Shown: in pieces, positions 52,059 to 62,806 of the stretch | How the letters are laid out: the number at the start of each line of letters is the position of its first letter | Numbering within the stretch: position 1 is the first letter of the stretch | Assembly: GCA_016110215.1 (NCBI GenBank) | Contig: JADWQD010000003.1 | Span: 1,984,001 to 2,048,000 of the forward strand | Reading direction: 5' to 3' | Origin: Capronia americana | Taxonomy: Eukaryota > Ascomycota > Eurotiomycetes > Chaetothyriales > Herpotrichiellaceae | Length of the DNA: 64,000 bases | The notes under the pieces: model-generated | Databases searched by the model: none | Told to the model about the DNA's origin: nothing | Seen by the model: the letters and a program-made list of their open reading frames with translations, nothing else | Made by a program: the position numbers and the translations under genes

Positions 52059-52870
52059 CGTGTTGTATGCATTCTGCCGGCTTTGCGATGCATGGCCTGA
52101 TGGCAGATCGCGCCCAGACGAAAGACGGGCGGGATTTTATCTTTCGCCACCGCAAGAACTGCGACGAACTGACGTCTTGGGCACAGGGAACATGGCACGA
52201 CGTGTCGTTACATCATAAAGGAAAAACATCAAATCCAGGCGCGTCGACCTTCCTCACCAATCGCTTATTCCATGGTCGCGAAACTTGGTTGTTCTCAGCG
52301 CCTCGGCAGATCGAGTTTGCAGTTGAAGCGCCCATGTTGCGCTGCCGACTTCAGTTCTGGACATTCCACACTATTGGAAGATAGAAGTCCCGAAGGTCGA
52401 TAGCCGGAGTCAGAACAGCGCATACCTTCACGACATCTTACGAGGAAAGAAAATTCAGCCACCAGATGGAGGACTGGGAACAGAAGAAATTGAGGCCGCC
52501 AAAGACTACGGTGCGGTGTTCCGCTGCACGGTGAAGGTCCTCCTGGATGACCGTAGAAAGCGATTAGTCAGCACGGGGAGGATGAAGGGAGGCTTTGTTC
52601 GAGCACATCCGAAAACTAATGACAGAGACTGAGATCAGGCACAGACTAATACAATTCATTTAAATGTTCTAATGTTCTCATCACGAACACTGTATACAGT
52701 ACAAGTCCACAATGACACTGCTTGGCAAGCATTCATTCAGTACCTCATCCTGCTCTGCCTGAACCAAACAATAATGACCTATTTCTAGATCGTAAATTTA
52801 CCAGAATAGCAGCTCAATTGCCTCAACAAAAGCCGATGCCACCTATTTAGTATCCCTCAGTGTGAACCAT
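52059..52870. other. Intergenic with an orphan open stretch
   Basis: Promoter of the Mid2-like gene and 3' flank of the NTF2-like gene. A plus-strand stretch of about 100 codons without ATG (about 52335-52632; VLDIPHYWKIEVPKVDS and GAVFRCTVKVLLDDRRK) reads like coding sequence but I cannot connect it to an exon. Otherwise nothing. Confidence 0.45.
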
Positions 52871-53524
52871 TCACGGGTTCACGCCAGCAATCGGCCCGCT
52901 GAAGCCCGAGACATTGAAGCCAAGGTCGACGTAGTAAAACACGCTGAACTCGACATTGACGTGTTCGATGAGACCCTTGTCGTTGACATCGAAGATGTTC
53001 ATCCCCTGAACGGCCTGTGGCGGCTGGGGAGCGTTGAAGTTGCCTGGGTTTGCGAACTTCCAGAACCAGAGGATCTGGTTGCAGTTGAATGGGATGAGTT
53101 GGAGATCTGTAATACCGAAGACAGGTGGCTGGCTCAAAACCACGTTGATGTACTCCGCCTTGCTGGGGAAAGTGAGGTCTCCCGGCTAGTGTGTCTTGGT
53201 CAGTTCCTGAAACTTGTGGTGGATGACGAAACCTACCTTGAGGCCAAGGAACCCGTTGATCGAGTCCGACTGCTCGGTGAAATCGGACGCAAGGATCTTC
53301 TGGGCCGTTGCATTGGCTTGTTGGACTTGGTTCGGGTCGGCATGCGCCAGGAAGAAGGCGTAGTCGTGCACGAGCTTCGTAGCTTGATCTTGGGTAACGC
53401 ACTTTCCGCTATTGCCACCGTTGCCGCCGTTTCCATAACCGCCGCCGCCGCCCCAGGATGAAGAAGGTGCGGCCGCCGCGACGCACGCCATAGCGAGAGA
53501 AGAAATAATGCTGAAAGTCTTCAT
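52871..53524 (-). CDS. Secreted NTF2-like domain protein
   Basis: Exons 53524-53237 and 53185-52871 join in phase 0 across a 51-bp intron (GTAGGT, CTGACC, CTAG) to 200 residues. Residues 1-19 are a signal peptide (MKTFSIISSLAMACVAAAA). A Gly-rich spacer (WGGGGGYGNGGNGGN) is followed by an NTF2-like domain: KLVHDYAFFLAHADP, AQKILASDFTEQSDSINGF, then NQILWFWKFANP and HVNVEFSVFYYVDLGFNVSG. Many ascomycetes carry such small secreted NTF2-like proteins; their ligands are unknown. It is probably extracellular. It differs in sequence from the cytosolic NTF2-like protein at 44087. Confidence 0.75.
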
Positions 53525-54906
53525 GATGGTACTGTTATCGGAACGATTTGAGCTGAAAAGAAGCTGATGGGTAATGAACGACTGAAGGAAACAATTGGAA
53601 CGACTTGCAAATGATGAAGTGGTGGTCGACTGGTTGGCACTGAGACGAAGGGGTGGGAGCGACTTTTATACACGTCTACCAATTTTGACCGTGGTCGATA
53701 CCGGCAGGCCGTCAAGCGTGGAAGGATCCGAGTTCATTCGCTTCATCCCGTTGCGCTTGAGCATACCCAGCAGCACGTTAGGTGGGCAGATGGTAAGAAG
53801 ACCGCAACACGTAGTCAGTAAATTGCATATTCCTTTGACCTCGTGTCCTGTCTAGAAATGTCAGCTTCAATTCCGTGACCATATGGAAATTTTCCACTTC
53901 CGTCAGTGTCTTGAATTCCCGTCAGCGCTACCGCAGCCTTTTGTCAATTATAGTACTTTCCGGAAAGGGATGTTGTCGGCGGTATGTCTCCGAATCTTCA
54001 TCCCACGGGATGAGGAAAGCGATCGAGTACGATCGACCTACCCCTTGGGTCATTTATGATACGTAAGGCTGATAGGAAGAAGTGCCAATGATCCAATTTG
54101 TCATCGAACCCTCTGAAAATGACAAGATCACTTTCGAGCTTGGGCCGAGACGGTGCTAGCAAACGAGCCGCATGGAAAGGAGTCAGTAGTCAACGAACAC
54201 CCCTTTCCGAGATCGTGGAACGTGCATAGCCAAAGTCGAAACCCTTCATAATGACACATATGCCACGACAGATACAGATGGCCGGGGGTCCATTGAGGTG
54301 GCTGATGTGGCGACCCAAGCCATTCAGCAGATTAGATACGGGTGATCGAGCGGTCCTTCCGCGGGATTCGGCCGATCATGGATCATGAGCAGGCGGATGA
54401 AAATGAGTTGCGAGCGGAGGTCCGAAGGAGCTGCGATTGACGCATGAAACTCTCTGCCTTGGCTGCGTGTCAGATCAGACGCCCAGAATTTGATTATCCA
54501 ATTTCCAGTGTCAATCCGACATAATAATCCTCATCTTGAACCACTTACAGGTCCCTGATTAGTTAAACATAACTGATACAGTACAAAGCCATTTCCAACA
54601 GTCGCAACTGCCATAGCAGAAAATAGAATTGTCTAGCTAGGAAGGGGCAGGTGAAATGGTGAGTTTTCAAGTGAGTCGGCAAGTGAAGGAATGGTGAAGG
54701 AAAGCTGGCTCAGTTGTGAGAGAGGCTTGATTTCTCCAAGCCTGAAGCTCCGCATTTCAGCCTTGCGCCTCGAACTAACGCGCAACTTCAACTCCGCAAA
54801 CCGCTAACTACAGATAGTTGGGTCTTCCCTATCACGTCAGCGTAGGGCGGCCGCCTCCTTAGCCTTCGTCGGCTGTTTTCATTCCATTCATCGATCCGGG
54901 ACAACA
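53525..54906. promoter_or_regulatory. Divergent promoter region, secreted NTF2-like / PARG-like
   Basis: 1.38 kb between head-to-head starts. A TTTATAC TATA-like element near 53660 lies about 140 bp upstream of the minus-strand ATG. No gene supported. Confidence 0.45.
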
Positions 54907-55881
54907 ATGACTGTCCAATCCTCCAGTGCGGCCGACGCCCACACTAATGACAGCACTCAGGCTTCCTCGCCTCTTCGACAAAGCAAGTTGTCATGGAGTT
55001 CTGATGGACATCTGAGGGCGCAACCACCAGCGAGCCCAAAGTCAGAAGACAGGGGTGAACTGGTGAAAGTTGCGAAAGAAACAATCTCGGTTCTACCTGG
55101 TCTCCTCCTCACCAGACCGGACGCAAAGCCGGATGGCTACCTCTACGACAAAGACCGAATCGCACCACTTGATCAGAGCTTCTGTCCAAGGTTACCAAAG
55201 ACAAGAGTCAGGGTGATCAGCAGCGATACCATTGACGCAGCACTCCAGCTCGGTCGTGGTCCTTCTGACAAGCCGATCTGTATTCTCAACATGGCCAATG
55301 CAATCCACGCTGGGGGTGGTTTCACAACCGGCGCCCTTGCCCAGGAGGAAGCCCTTTGCTACCGCACCTCATTGCACTTCACCCTCAAGCTCCGCTTCTA
55401 CCCTCTCCCGGACAGAGCGGCCGTGTACTCGCCAACCGTCCTTGTTATCAGAGACAGCTTGGCTAACGGACACAAATTGCTCGACTGTCGCGATCCCAGA
55501 CAGTTACCGGTCATCAGTGTCGTTAGCGCAGCTGCCATCTACCAACCCTCGGTCGCCTGTAAGTTGTGTCAACCCAAAGAGCTGTCACATAACTTCTACG
55601 CTAGAGGTGAAGATCGTGATCTCATGAAGGAGAAGATCCGAATCATTCTCCGGACAGCCATTAAGAACAAACATCGCAAGATCGTGCTGGGTGCGTTCGG
55701 TTGCGGGGCGTTCAGAAATCCTCCCAAGGAGGTAGCTCGTCTTTTCGCGGACGTTCTGCAAGAGCCGGAGTTCTCGGGAGGTTGGTGGGAGGACGTGGTC
55801 TTCGCCGTGCTCAACCAAGGTTTTGCAGGGAAAATGAACTTTGATTGGTTTGAGCGGGAGTTGGCGGGTTTGATGGTCTGA
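54907..55881 (+). CDS. Microbial-type PARG / TIGR02452-family macrodomain-like protein
   Basis: Single exon, 324 residues. The catalytic-type core is recognisable: ILNMANAIHAGGGFTTGALA at about 120-140 carries the Gly-rich loop of microbial-type poly(ADP-ribose) glycohydrolases, followed by AQEEALCYRTSL with the two adjacent Glu expected of the PARG signature (QEE). Further on, LPVISVVSAAAIYQPS and KIVLGAFGCGAFRNPPKEVA complete the ADP-ribose-binding fold. The predicted role is removal of ADP-ribose from proteins, with location nuclear or cytosolic (no targeting signal). The first 60 residues are polar and disordered. Activity is inferred from motifs, not shown. Confidence 0.85.
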   Translation: MTVQSSSAADAHTNDSTQASSPLRQSKLSWSSDGHLRAQPPASPKSEDRGELVKVAKETISVLPGLLLTRPDAKPDGYLYDKDRIAPLDQSFCPRLPKTRVRVISSDTIDAALQLGRGPSDKPICILNMANAIHAGGGFTTGALAQEEALCYRTSLHFTLKLRFYPLPDRAAVYSPTVLVIRDSLANGHKLLDCRDPRQLPVISVVSAAAIYQPSVACKLCQPKELSHNFYARGEDRDLMKEKIRIILRTAIKNKHRKIVLGAFGCGAFRNPPKEVARLFADVLQEPEFSGGWWEDVVFAVLNQGFAGKMNFDWFERELAGLMV

Positions 55882-57087
55882 GAGAAGAGGGACCAGCGAC
55901 GCATGTGTCCAGAAATTCATCTTCGACCACAGTTCGGATCACTATCATCTAACACCCCCGCATGGTCTCAATCACTCCCCGGCTCATGCACCTCCGCGAA
56001 GGACTTATGGTGAAGCATCCGCCAGCCAGGACCGAGGAAGGCTGTAGGCAGAATGATCAATGCAGTCAGGAGGGTCGCCTCTGCCAACGCCTCTCCCACG
56101 CAGCTGCTTTTGAAGAGTTTCTTCATTGTGGCTCCACTATTCTGTCCCTCTTTCCTTTCAACGCTGTGACTAGGCCACACTTCCACTTGTTGACCGATGT
56201 GGCTTTGGACCATGGTTCGAAGATGTCACCACCTCAGCCTCCATATCGACCCGAGGTACCACACAAGAAGCTGTATCACGATAGAGTAGTGGATTCGATC
56301 GGCAAGCTAGTCCAAAGTCGTCCCCGACGGGCAGCTAAGCTCTCCTGGTCTGTTACCATTTCTCCGTCCGACCTCGACCTTTTCGAACTGTTGCCGGCTT
56401 CACCTGGCAAGAGAAGGATAAAGAGACACAACAATGACGACGCTGCTGGGAAAAGGCACCGACGGCCAGATGAGTGGTCATGCGATGTGCTATAACTCTT
56501 GCATGTCGGGGTTTTTATACTGCTATATCCCCGCTGCGCCAGGAGAAAGGTTATGGCCGACTCTTGACCCCTTGCTCGGAATTCCGAAGTTCTGGTCCCG
56601 CGAGTCGACGGCATTTTTACTTCATTTCGAGAGGAGACCGCAGTAATTCTGACGGAGGGATTTTAGGACTCTGTTCGAGATAGTCGGCTGACAGAACAGA
56701 AAGTAGAGGTGAGATCGAAGGGAGTCGTCGACTTGGATGACGTGCCGGCTGCATACGAGGAAGGGACATGACACGCATGGAGGGCATTGATCGCGTGGTT
56801 GTCAAGGCTGCAAACGTGCATGCATACCTATCCACGTGCGTACTGCTCAGTCGTCTTGTGTTTGGTCGACAAGCGTTGTGCTGGTGGTTGGTTGTCTACC
56901 GCGAGTATTAATAAACTATTAATTCTTGCTTCGGACAGCGTTGGCGAGAGACGGCGGCAGCATGCAGTGGTAGAAAATAGATTGCACTTCTCTCCTTCCA
57001 GATCTTTTACATTTAAAATTTGCAATGCAATGCAATCCTAAGCACATCAGCCGCCCCCTTAACGCCGCCTCCATTCTCGACTCTCCT
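55882..57087. other. Intergenic with one weak small ORF
   Basis: Between the 3' ends of the PARG-like gene (plus) and the P450 (minus). Contains the candidate small gene at 56223. Positions 56881-57060 are AT-rich. Nothing else supported. Confidence 0.5.
56223..56495 (+). CDS. Possible small basic hypothetical protein
   Basis: A 90-residue reading from the ATG at 56223 (MSPPQPPYRPEVPHKKLYHD). It has an ordered-looking segment (RVVDSIGKLVQSRPRRAAKL, SPSDLDLFELLPASPGKRR) and a very basic tail (KRRIKRHNNDD, GKRHRRPDEW). The frame is open upstream to an ATG at 55962, but that part lacks coding character. No domain recognised; could be chance. Confidence 0.35.
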   Translation: MSPPQPPYRPEVPHKKLYHDRVVDSIGKLVQSRPRRAAKLSWSVTISPSDLDLFELLPASPGKRRIKRHNNDDAAGKRHRRPDEWSCDVL

Positions 57088-58641
57088 TCACCGCTTTATC
57101 GCCGCCGCACTCTGCAGCTGCGCCTCCCTTACACCTTGCAGAATGACATTGACATCCTTCTCCGCGCGCTGAAACTCCTCCGTCACCACCCCACCCACTT
57201 TATCTGACCTGGGGAGGAATCGGACTCCAAACGGCTCGGGCCTCGAGTTGAACCCGCTCGTGAAGGCCATGTCGTCGATGGGGATCTCACTCCCACGGCC
57301 ATCGACAGCCGGCTTGATCTCGTACGCCCAGAGGAGACGTGCGACGATGATGAACAGGCTGTTATTGCTGACGTGCTGGCCCGTGCAGGCCCGCCTGCCG
57401 AACCCGAACGCATACAGCGGTAGGTCTGGGTTCTCGAGCCATCGCTCGGGCCGGAAGGTCATTGGGTCCGGGAAGACGGCTTCGTCCATGTGAATGGACC
57501 AGTGGTTGCCTATGACTGTGGCGCCGCGCGGGATCCGGTAGCCCATGTACTCGTCATCCTGGGTGGCGGCGTGGGGGATCCCGCCCGCGCTGACGGGGCG
57601 CCATCGGAGGACTTCTTTCACGACGGCGCACACGTACTGCAGGTTAGGCTTGTCTTGGAACGTGGGCAGGCGGTTCGGGCCGACGGTGCGGTCGAGTTCT
57701 TCTTGTGCGTGTCTCATGAAGCGCGGCTGCGTCGCGCACGCGAGGGTGAAGACTTCGAGGGCGATGTTGGTGGTGTCGATGCCGGCTTCGTAGATGATGC
57801 CCACGTTGTACGCGAGATCGAGGTCCGGGATGTCGTGCGATTCTTTCAGCGAGCGGATCTGCTTGGTCATGTTCCACGAGCTGGTGGCCTCGCCGTTGTG
57901 CATGTTCGACATGTGCAGGCCGGACTCGAGGCGGAAGAATTTCTCGGCCGTCTTTTTCCACGGTGCGAGGGGTTGGGGGAGGTAGTTGAGCAGGGGGATG
58001 GCGTCGACGATCCAGGTGCCCACTCGTCCGGCGAGGAGGAAGTTCTCATTCACGGCGTCGGCGCCGAGGATTTCGGGGTCACGGCCTGTTGGGCTCCTCT
58101 TCCCGTACGCGAGGGAGAACATCAGCGAGGCGGTGTAGCGGTGGTAGATCTTTGCGAAGTCGTTGCTTGATAGGAGCTCGTAGACGAGTTGTTTGCTCTC
58201 CAGGTCTTGCACCGGTTTGTAGGTTTGGGAGACACGGATGTTCAGCACCGATGCTTGGATCTTGGTGTGAGTCCGCCACTTGGGGCCGTATGTCATTAAC
58301 ATGATGTGTCGTCCGCGGGTGACGTTATCGTCAGCCATTACGAGCCGTGGCCTGCCGCTGTAGATGTTGCTTCGCTTCTCAAGGAGATCTCGAGCGGATT
58401 CGTGTGTGCCTAGCATTATGACGGTGTTGAGGCCGTATTGGACGCTAAATATCGGGCCATACTTCTTTGTCCATTGCTCGTACGTGCGCCAGGGGACCTT
58501 GTCGGGTGCTTGATGGAGGTTTCCTATCAGTGGCAGGCGAGGCGGGCCTGGTGGGAGGTTCTTGTCTCGCTGATACTCGTGGTAGCGTAGGAGAGCAATT
58601 GCGGCGAAAGCGAGACCGAGGATCAAGTAGAAGGTCTCCAT
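57088..58641 (-). CDS. Cytochrome P450, CYP64-like (O-methylsterigmatocystin-oxidoreductase type)
   Basis: Intronless, 517 residues from the ATG at 58641. A membrane anchor (YLILGLAFAAIALL) at 5-18 is followed by the Pro-rich hinge LPPGPPRLPLIGNLH. The I-helix region is NVGIIYEAGIDTTNIALEVF, the K-helix VVKEVLRWRPV holds ExxR, the PERF motif is FRPERWLE, and the heme loop AFGFGRRACTGQHVS carries the axial Cys. These blocks resemble the CYP64/OrdA-type group often annotated as O-methylsterigmatocystin oxidoreductase. That name reflects similarity only: no polyketide synthase or other cluster gene is in this window. Location ER membrane. The lack of introns contrasts with the eight-exon P450 at 48023, so the two are not recent duplicates. 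Confidence 0.88.
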   Translation of the reverse strand: METFYLILGLAFAAIALLRYHEYQRDKNLPPGPPRLPLIGNLHQAPDKVPWRTYEQWTKKYGPIFSVQYGLNTVIMLGTHESARDLLEKRSNIYSGRPRLVMADDNVTRGRHIMLMTYGPKWRTHTKIQASVLNIRVSQTYKPVQDLESKQLVYELLSSNDFAKIYHRYTASLMFSLAYGKRSPTGRDPEILGADAVNENFLLAGRVGTWIVDAIPLLNYLPQPLAPWKKTAEKFFRLESGLHMSNMHNGEATSSWNMTKQIRSLKESHDIPDLDLAYNVGIIYEAGIDTTNIALEVFTLACATQPRFMRHAQEELDRTVGPNRLPTFQDKPNLQYVCAVVKEVLRWRPVSAGGIPHAATQDDEYMGYRIPRGATVIGNHWSIHMDEAVFPDPMTFRPERWLENPDLPLYAFGFGRRACTGQHVSNNSLFIIVARLLWAYEIKPAVDGRGSEIPIDDMAFTSGFNSRPEPFGVRFLPRSDKVGGVVTEEFQRAEKDVNVILQGVREAQLQSAAAIKR

Positions 58642-60256
58642 TTTGAATGCTTCAGCTTGGGGTGTCAGAAAGAGCGCGGGCCAGTGTGCATCAAGATAAA
58701 GTAAGATGGTCTTATATTATGTGCGATGTCGTAAACCAGTGAGTGTGTCGAACTGCAGGCCCGGCTTCCTCAAAGCAAGATCCGCAGAGGTCAACGAGAC
58801 TGGAATATGAACAAGACTCGTCGAATGAACCGTCACTCGTCAGGCGGCAGGGATCGTCAGCTCCATGTGGGAAACCCGAGGTACCTCGTAAATAATAATG
58901 CGGAGCACATCCACGATCCTGTCTGTTGATACCAGGTTCCAGAATCTCTATTCCGCGAATTCGAGTCCCCAAGATAGCTCAGTCTCCAGGTCCTTGTTGA
59001 TTAGTGATTTGCAAGCTTTGTTACTTTATTCAAGGGGTTTCGGCAGAGAAAAACTATCCAAGTCCCACAGGACCAGTATCGGACGTCCCCAGCTCGTTCA
59101 ACACATGTTCGCCTTCTCCACACCATAAGATGCTAACGTTGAAAGGTCCCGCTGGCTGTGCTTACAGCGTGTGGGGCTCTGTTGGACCCTGCACGCTTGA
59201 CAATATTGGGACTCACCTTTCTTACATATGCATTGTCGAACTACCAGTCCTACAATAGCTAGGTTAGAGAGACGTCAACGTATCTTCCCAGGCCCCTAGC
59301 CCGCCGTCGAGGACTCTGTGCCTGGATGACTGAACAGGGTTAAACGAGGACATATCCTTCTTAGCGTCTTGCGATGATGTAGGTCAAATGTAAGAGCCCA
59401 GGCAACCCCTTTCTGCTGGGGATACCATTTGAGTGTTGTTGTAGAGCACCTGATAAGTTTCCCTCGGACAGAGGACATCTCCTTCGAAGGGTCTGTGTGA
59501 TCTCGGACGCTATCCTGGCAATTTTTCACTTCTATTGACCTGTTAAAGGCTTCATCATAGCCAGATCCGGGAAACAACGCCTGTCGAATCGAATATGAAC
59601 CATACCAGCAGTCAGCATGTACGAGTCACCGGGAATTTGGCAGTGAACTGGTGCAGCACTTGCAGACCTGTTACACCCAATATTGTCCGGATACTCTGCA
59701 ACAGTCTAACTCGGAGAGTGTGTAACCTTTTTGCGAATTGCGGTATTGAGGTTGGTCTATCCTGGTATTCGTTGGACCATTGACAGGGGGATGAGCCTTA
59801 GGTGCCGCTGACACATTTGTCCCCCAACCTGTAAGCTGCAGATGGCAATTGGTCGCCAGGCAATTTCCCATGACGGGAAAACTGTACCTTCCGCATATAG
59901 CGCATGCCGGGCTCGAAGGGTGTTTCCCGCTTATATCAAGGAAAATGAGGATTCAGTCGTCAGTCTTCGAACAAATTAAAACAGAACACAGGAACGACGA
60001 CCACATTTAAAGCATCTGAGATATATTTTAGCGTCTTGGCAAGGAATCGGAAGTATGATCTTCCGGAGCAGGCGCCGATGACGACCAGTGACAAGGTCGA
60101 AGACATTTATTGCTTGATGCCTGGACGGATTTCATCTGGACAAGTCGCCTCAAAGGGCGAACCTCATTTGGGTGTCTGCAACATCCTAGCGGAACAACTT
60201 TCAGAGGCCATCATATTTACAATTCAGACGGATAAGTAGACTCCAGATCGAAGCAG
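58642..60256. other. Intergenic 1.6 kb
   Basis: Promoter of the intronless P450 (left) and of the membrane-protein gene (right). Short frames only, no motifs. No gene supported. Confidence 0.5.
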
Positions 60257-61042
60257 ATGAACTTTTCCGAGACTTCTCGGCCACATGTCAACATGGACTC
60301 GACAAGGCTTAGGAAGGCTTTCAAGTATCCCTCTGATGATGACGGAGAGGGGTCGCAGGATGCTATGGACGAAGAAGGTATGTGAGCATATGCTCTTATG
60401 CTGTTTACTGCTACCTGCGGCTCCTGGCCGCAGCTTTCTCAAACCGAGTACTCGGTACGGAGTTGTCTCTAACTGGCTGTCGTCCGTACAATAGAACAAG
60501 AACGCCTCCTACAGAACCTCCAGGCATCGGAGACATCGGCAAACATGATCTACACAAGAGTGTTCACCTGCCTTCCGCTCGTCATCATCTTGCCGTTTCT
60601 GTGGTATCTATCGAGCTCAACCTCAGGAACAATGGTTCTCCTATGTCTAATGGGCATCACCTCGCTCATCTCCAGTGCCTATATGATGTACATGGTCCCC
60701 CTTTCTACATCCCTGGGGTCATTGTCCAGCTTCACACGAATTGCGCCGTCTGTTCAGCAGCGACGGGATTACAGCATCTCTCAGGCATCCTTTCTCCTGA
60801 CCTCTGATGAAAGTCCCATCAACCAGTACTTGCCCTACCTCAATGCATTTATCTGCGCATTGTTATTCCTTGCCTCTTGGGCCTACTGGTCGCGGAGCGA
60901 TGTGCCAGAGGGTCTGTGGCTGTTTCTATTGCTTCCGGGTGTCGCGTTTGGCATGGTCTTAATGGTGAAGCGGAGTATGGCGGAAATCCAGACCGGCTTG
61001 AGCGGGCTGCGCGGAATGCGATATGAATACAAAGGGGCGTGA
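60257..61042 (+). CDS. Small multi-span membrane protein, function unknown
   Basis: Exons 60257-60377 and 60495-61042 join across a 117-bp intron (GTATGT to ATAG) to 222 residues. The N-terminal 50 residues are polar and acidic (FKYPSDDDGEGSQDAMDEE) and a QERLLQNLQ helix crosses the splice. Four or five membrane segments follow: YTRVFTCLPLVIILPFLWYL, MVLLCLMGITSLISSAYMMY, then LNAFICALLFLASWAYW and LWLFLLLPGVAFGMVLMV. A short basic tail ends it. No transporter signature. The layout matches uncharacterised fungal ER or organelle membrane proteins; I cannot name the family. It is convergent with MRPL9. Confidence 0.7.
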
Positions 61043-61200
61043 TTAGGACTTCACAAGACCAGCAAGTCCTCTTCTGTAGGGTGTAACACCGCAGAACCAG
61101 ATGACAATGGCGAACAGCCATAGGGAATGGTCCCACGAACGGATGTTTCCGACAGTAACGCTGTGATGTTGTTACAGATGCGCGCAGAGAGATACCACTA

Positions 61201-62201
61201 TCACGCCGGAATCTTTTCGGCCGTTTTGGCTTCTGGCACTCGTGTGCTTGGGAGCGGAGGAGGCTCAATCCAAGGCTTCTTCAAGGCATCTTGGATCATG
61301 ACCAGACATCCTTTTGGACCACTGACGGCGCCTAGGAAGAGTTGTTAGCGTTGCCCGAGCCCGTGGACGCACGAATTTTGCACTCACCATGGACGACCAC
61401 GATGCCGTTTTCCACATCCGACTGTAACACCTTCAGGCTCTGGACTGTATTTCTCTGGCCACCCATCCGTCCAGCCATTTTCTTGCCCGGATAAACACGA
61501 CTACCACCGCCTTGACTTGGACCGACTGAACCGTGCGATCTGTGACTGAGGGAATGACCGTGACTTCTTGGCTGCCCTTTAAAACCCCATCTCTTCATCG
61601 GACCTGCGAATCCTTTGCCTTTGCAATTCGACCGGGTGTCCACATACTGGCCAACAGCAAACCAGTCCGCTCGAATCTCTTCGCCGACAGGTAACAAGCC
61701 CGCCGCTCCGCGGACGCGGAATTCCTTTTGATACCTCTTCGGACTTACTCCCTGGACGGAGTAATGCCCGAGCATGGGTTTTGTGACATTCTTCGAGTTT
61801 ATCGTACCGCTACCGACACAGACCGCGTAGTAGCCGTGTCTCTTCCGTGTTTTGTGACTGACAACTTGATTCCGATCAAGCTGTAATACTGTGCAGGCTA
61901 TTCTTGTTCCTGACTCGACATCATAGACCGCGGTCATGCCCTTCTTAATCGCAAGAGCCCCTGTCCGCAAGGGGAGCGCGTCTGCTATGAGCTTCCGCTG
62001 GAAAGCCGCAGCTGGAGTGGCGTGTAGAGGTTCAATGCCTGGGACAACATTGTAGGGATTTGGCTTCGGCTTCCGGTCTATCGAACGGATGCCCATGCAT
62101 CTTTTCTGAGGGACGTTGATTGATTTCCGGATCAGGGAGCGAGGGAGGAGGAATGACGGAGGCAGGGGGGTAGCGGCGAGCCTAGATGCCGTCGGTGGCA
62201 T
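61201..62201 (-). CDS. MRPL9: Mitochondrial large-subunit ribosomal protein uL3m
   Basis: Exons 62201-61388 and 61331-61201 join across a 56-bp intron (GTGAGT, GCTAAC, CCTAG) to 314 residues. Residues 1-35 form a basic, hydroxylated mitochondrial targeting sequence. The uL3 core follows: RTGALAIKKGMTAVYD, TVLQLDRNQVVSHKTRKRHG, then KGKGFAGPMKRWGFKGQP, SHGHSLSHRSHGSVG and PGKKMAGRMGGQRNTVQ, the hallmark uL3 C-terminal block. The short second exon supplies the conserved end GAVSGPKGCLVMIQDA. Reading through the intron would instead stop after a non-conserved tail, so splicing is needed for a normal C-terminus. Acts in the mitochondrial ribosome. Confidence 0.95.
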
Positions 62202-62806
62202 GCTGACGGAGGCGCAGGAACGGGAGGAGAAGCCAGGTTAGACAGTGTCGTTCTTCTGAATGTCGAAAACCGAAGCTCGAACTGAAGTGCAAGTCAATTC
62301 CTCAAAATTACTGGCTGTTGTTTCGGCCAATCACAGGATCTGTACTGACCCACACTAACTCCTACTCTTTCCACTACTTCGCTTGCACCCTTTGCGCTAC
62401 TCCCATCGTCACCAACAAATGAACTGTGCCGATGCCAGTTTTGAATAGCTTGTATGGTTCAGGTTGGGTGTAGCCTCCCAAAGCTTACACAATGGCATCG
62501 GACATGGCTCTTCCGACCTCGTGTTTTGGGCCCTGCGCCGAACGACGCACCCCAGCAACAAGTTGCGGGGTCGAGCTTTCGTTTCCTCATCCATGGTTTT
62601 GATTGAGTCTTGGTGAGCCCAGGTGATGTTACCCCTCCCAATTCGTCGAGCCGCGAAGCACGAGAGGGACAGAATGACTTCAAAGAGGGGCCGCCGTCCT
62701 TGGGTGTGCTCTGAACTCCCTTCACCCTTTGCCAACCTTTCCTCTTCCAGGGCAACCGCAAGGGCATCATTTAACAACTTCGGTTCTCAGCCTGGTCAAC
62801 ACCATC
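62202..62806. promoter_or_regulatory. Divergent promoter region with CCAAT box
   Basis: 605 bp between head-to-head starts. GGCCAATCACAG at 62329-62340 is a CCAATCA-type HAP/CBF site about 130 bp upstream of the MRPL9 ATG, common for mitochondrial genes. No gene inside. Confidence 0.45.

Noticed and set aside
52862..53461. 199-codon plus-strand frame
   Set aside because: Antisense to the secreted NTF2-like gene, which has a signal peptide and clean splice sites.
57490..58170. 226-codon plus-strand frame
   Set aside because: Antisense to the intronless P450.
48023..58641. Secondary-metabolite cluster spanning both P450s
   Set aside because: No polyketide synthase, peptide synthetase, terpene cyclase or cluster transporter between them; intervening genes are surface, NTF2-like and PARG-like.
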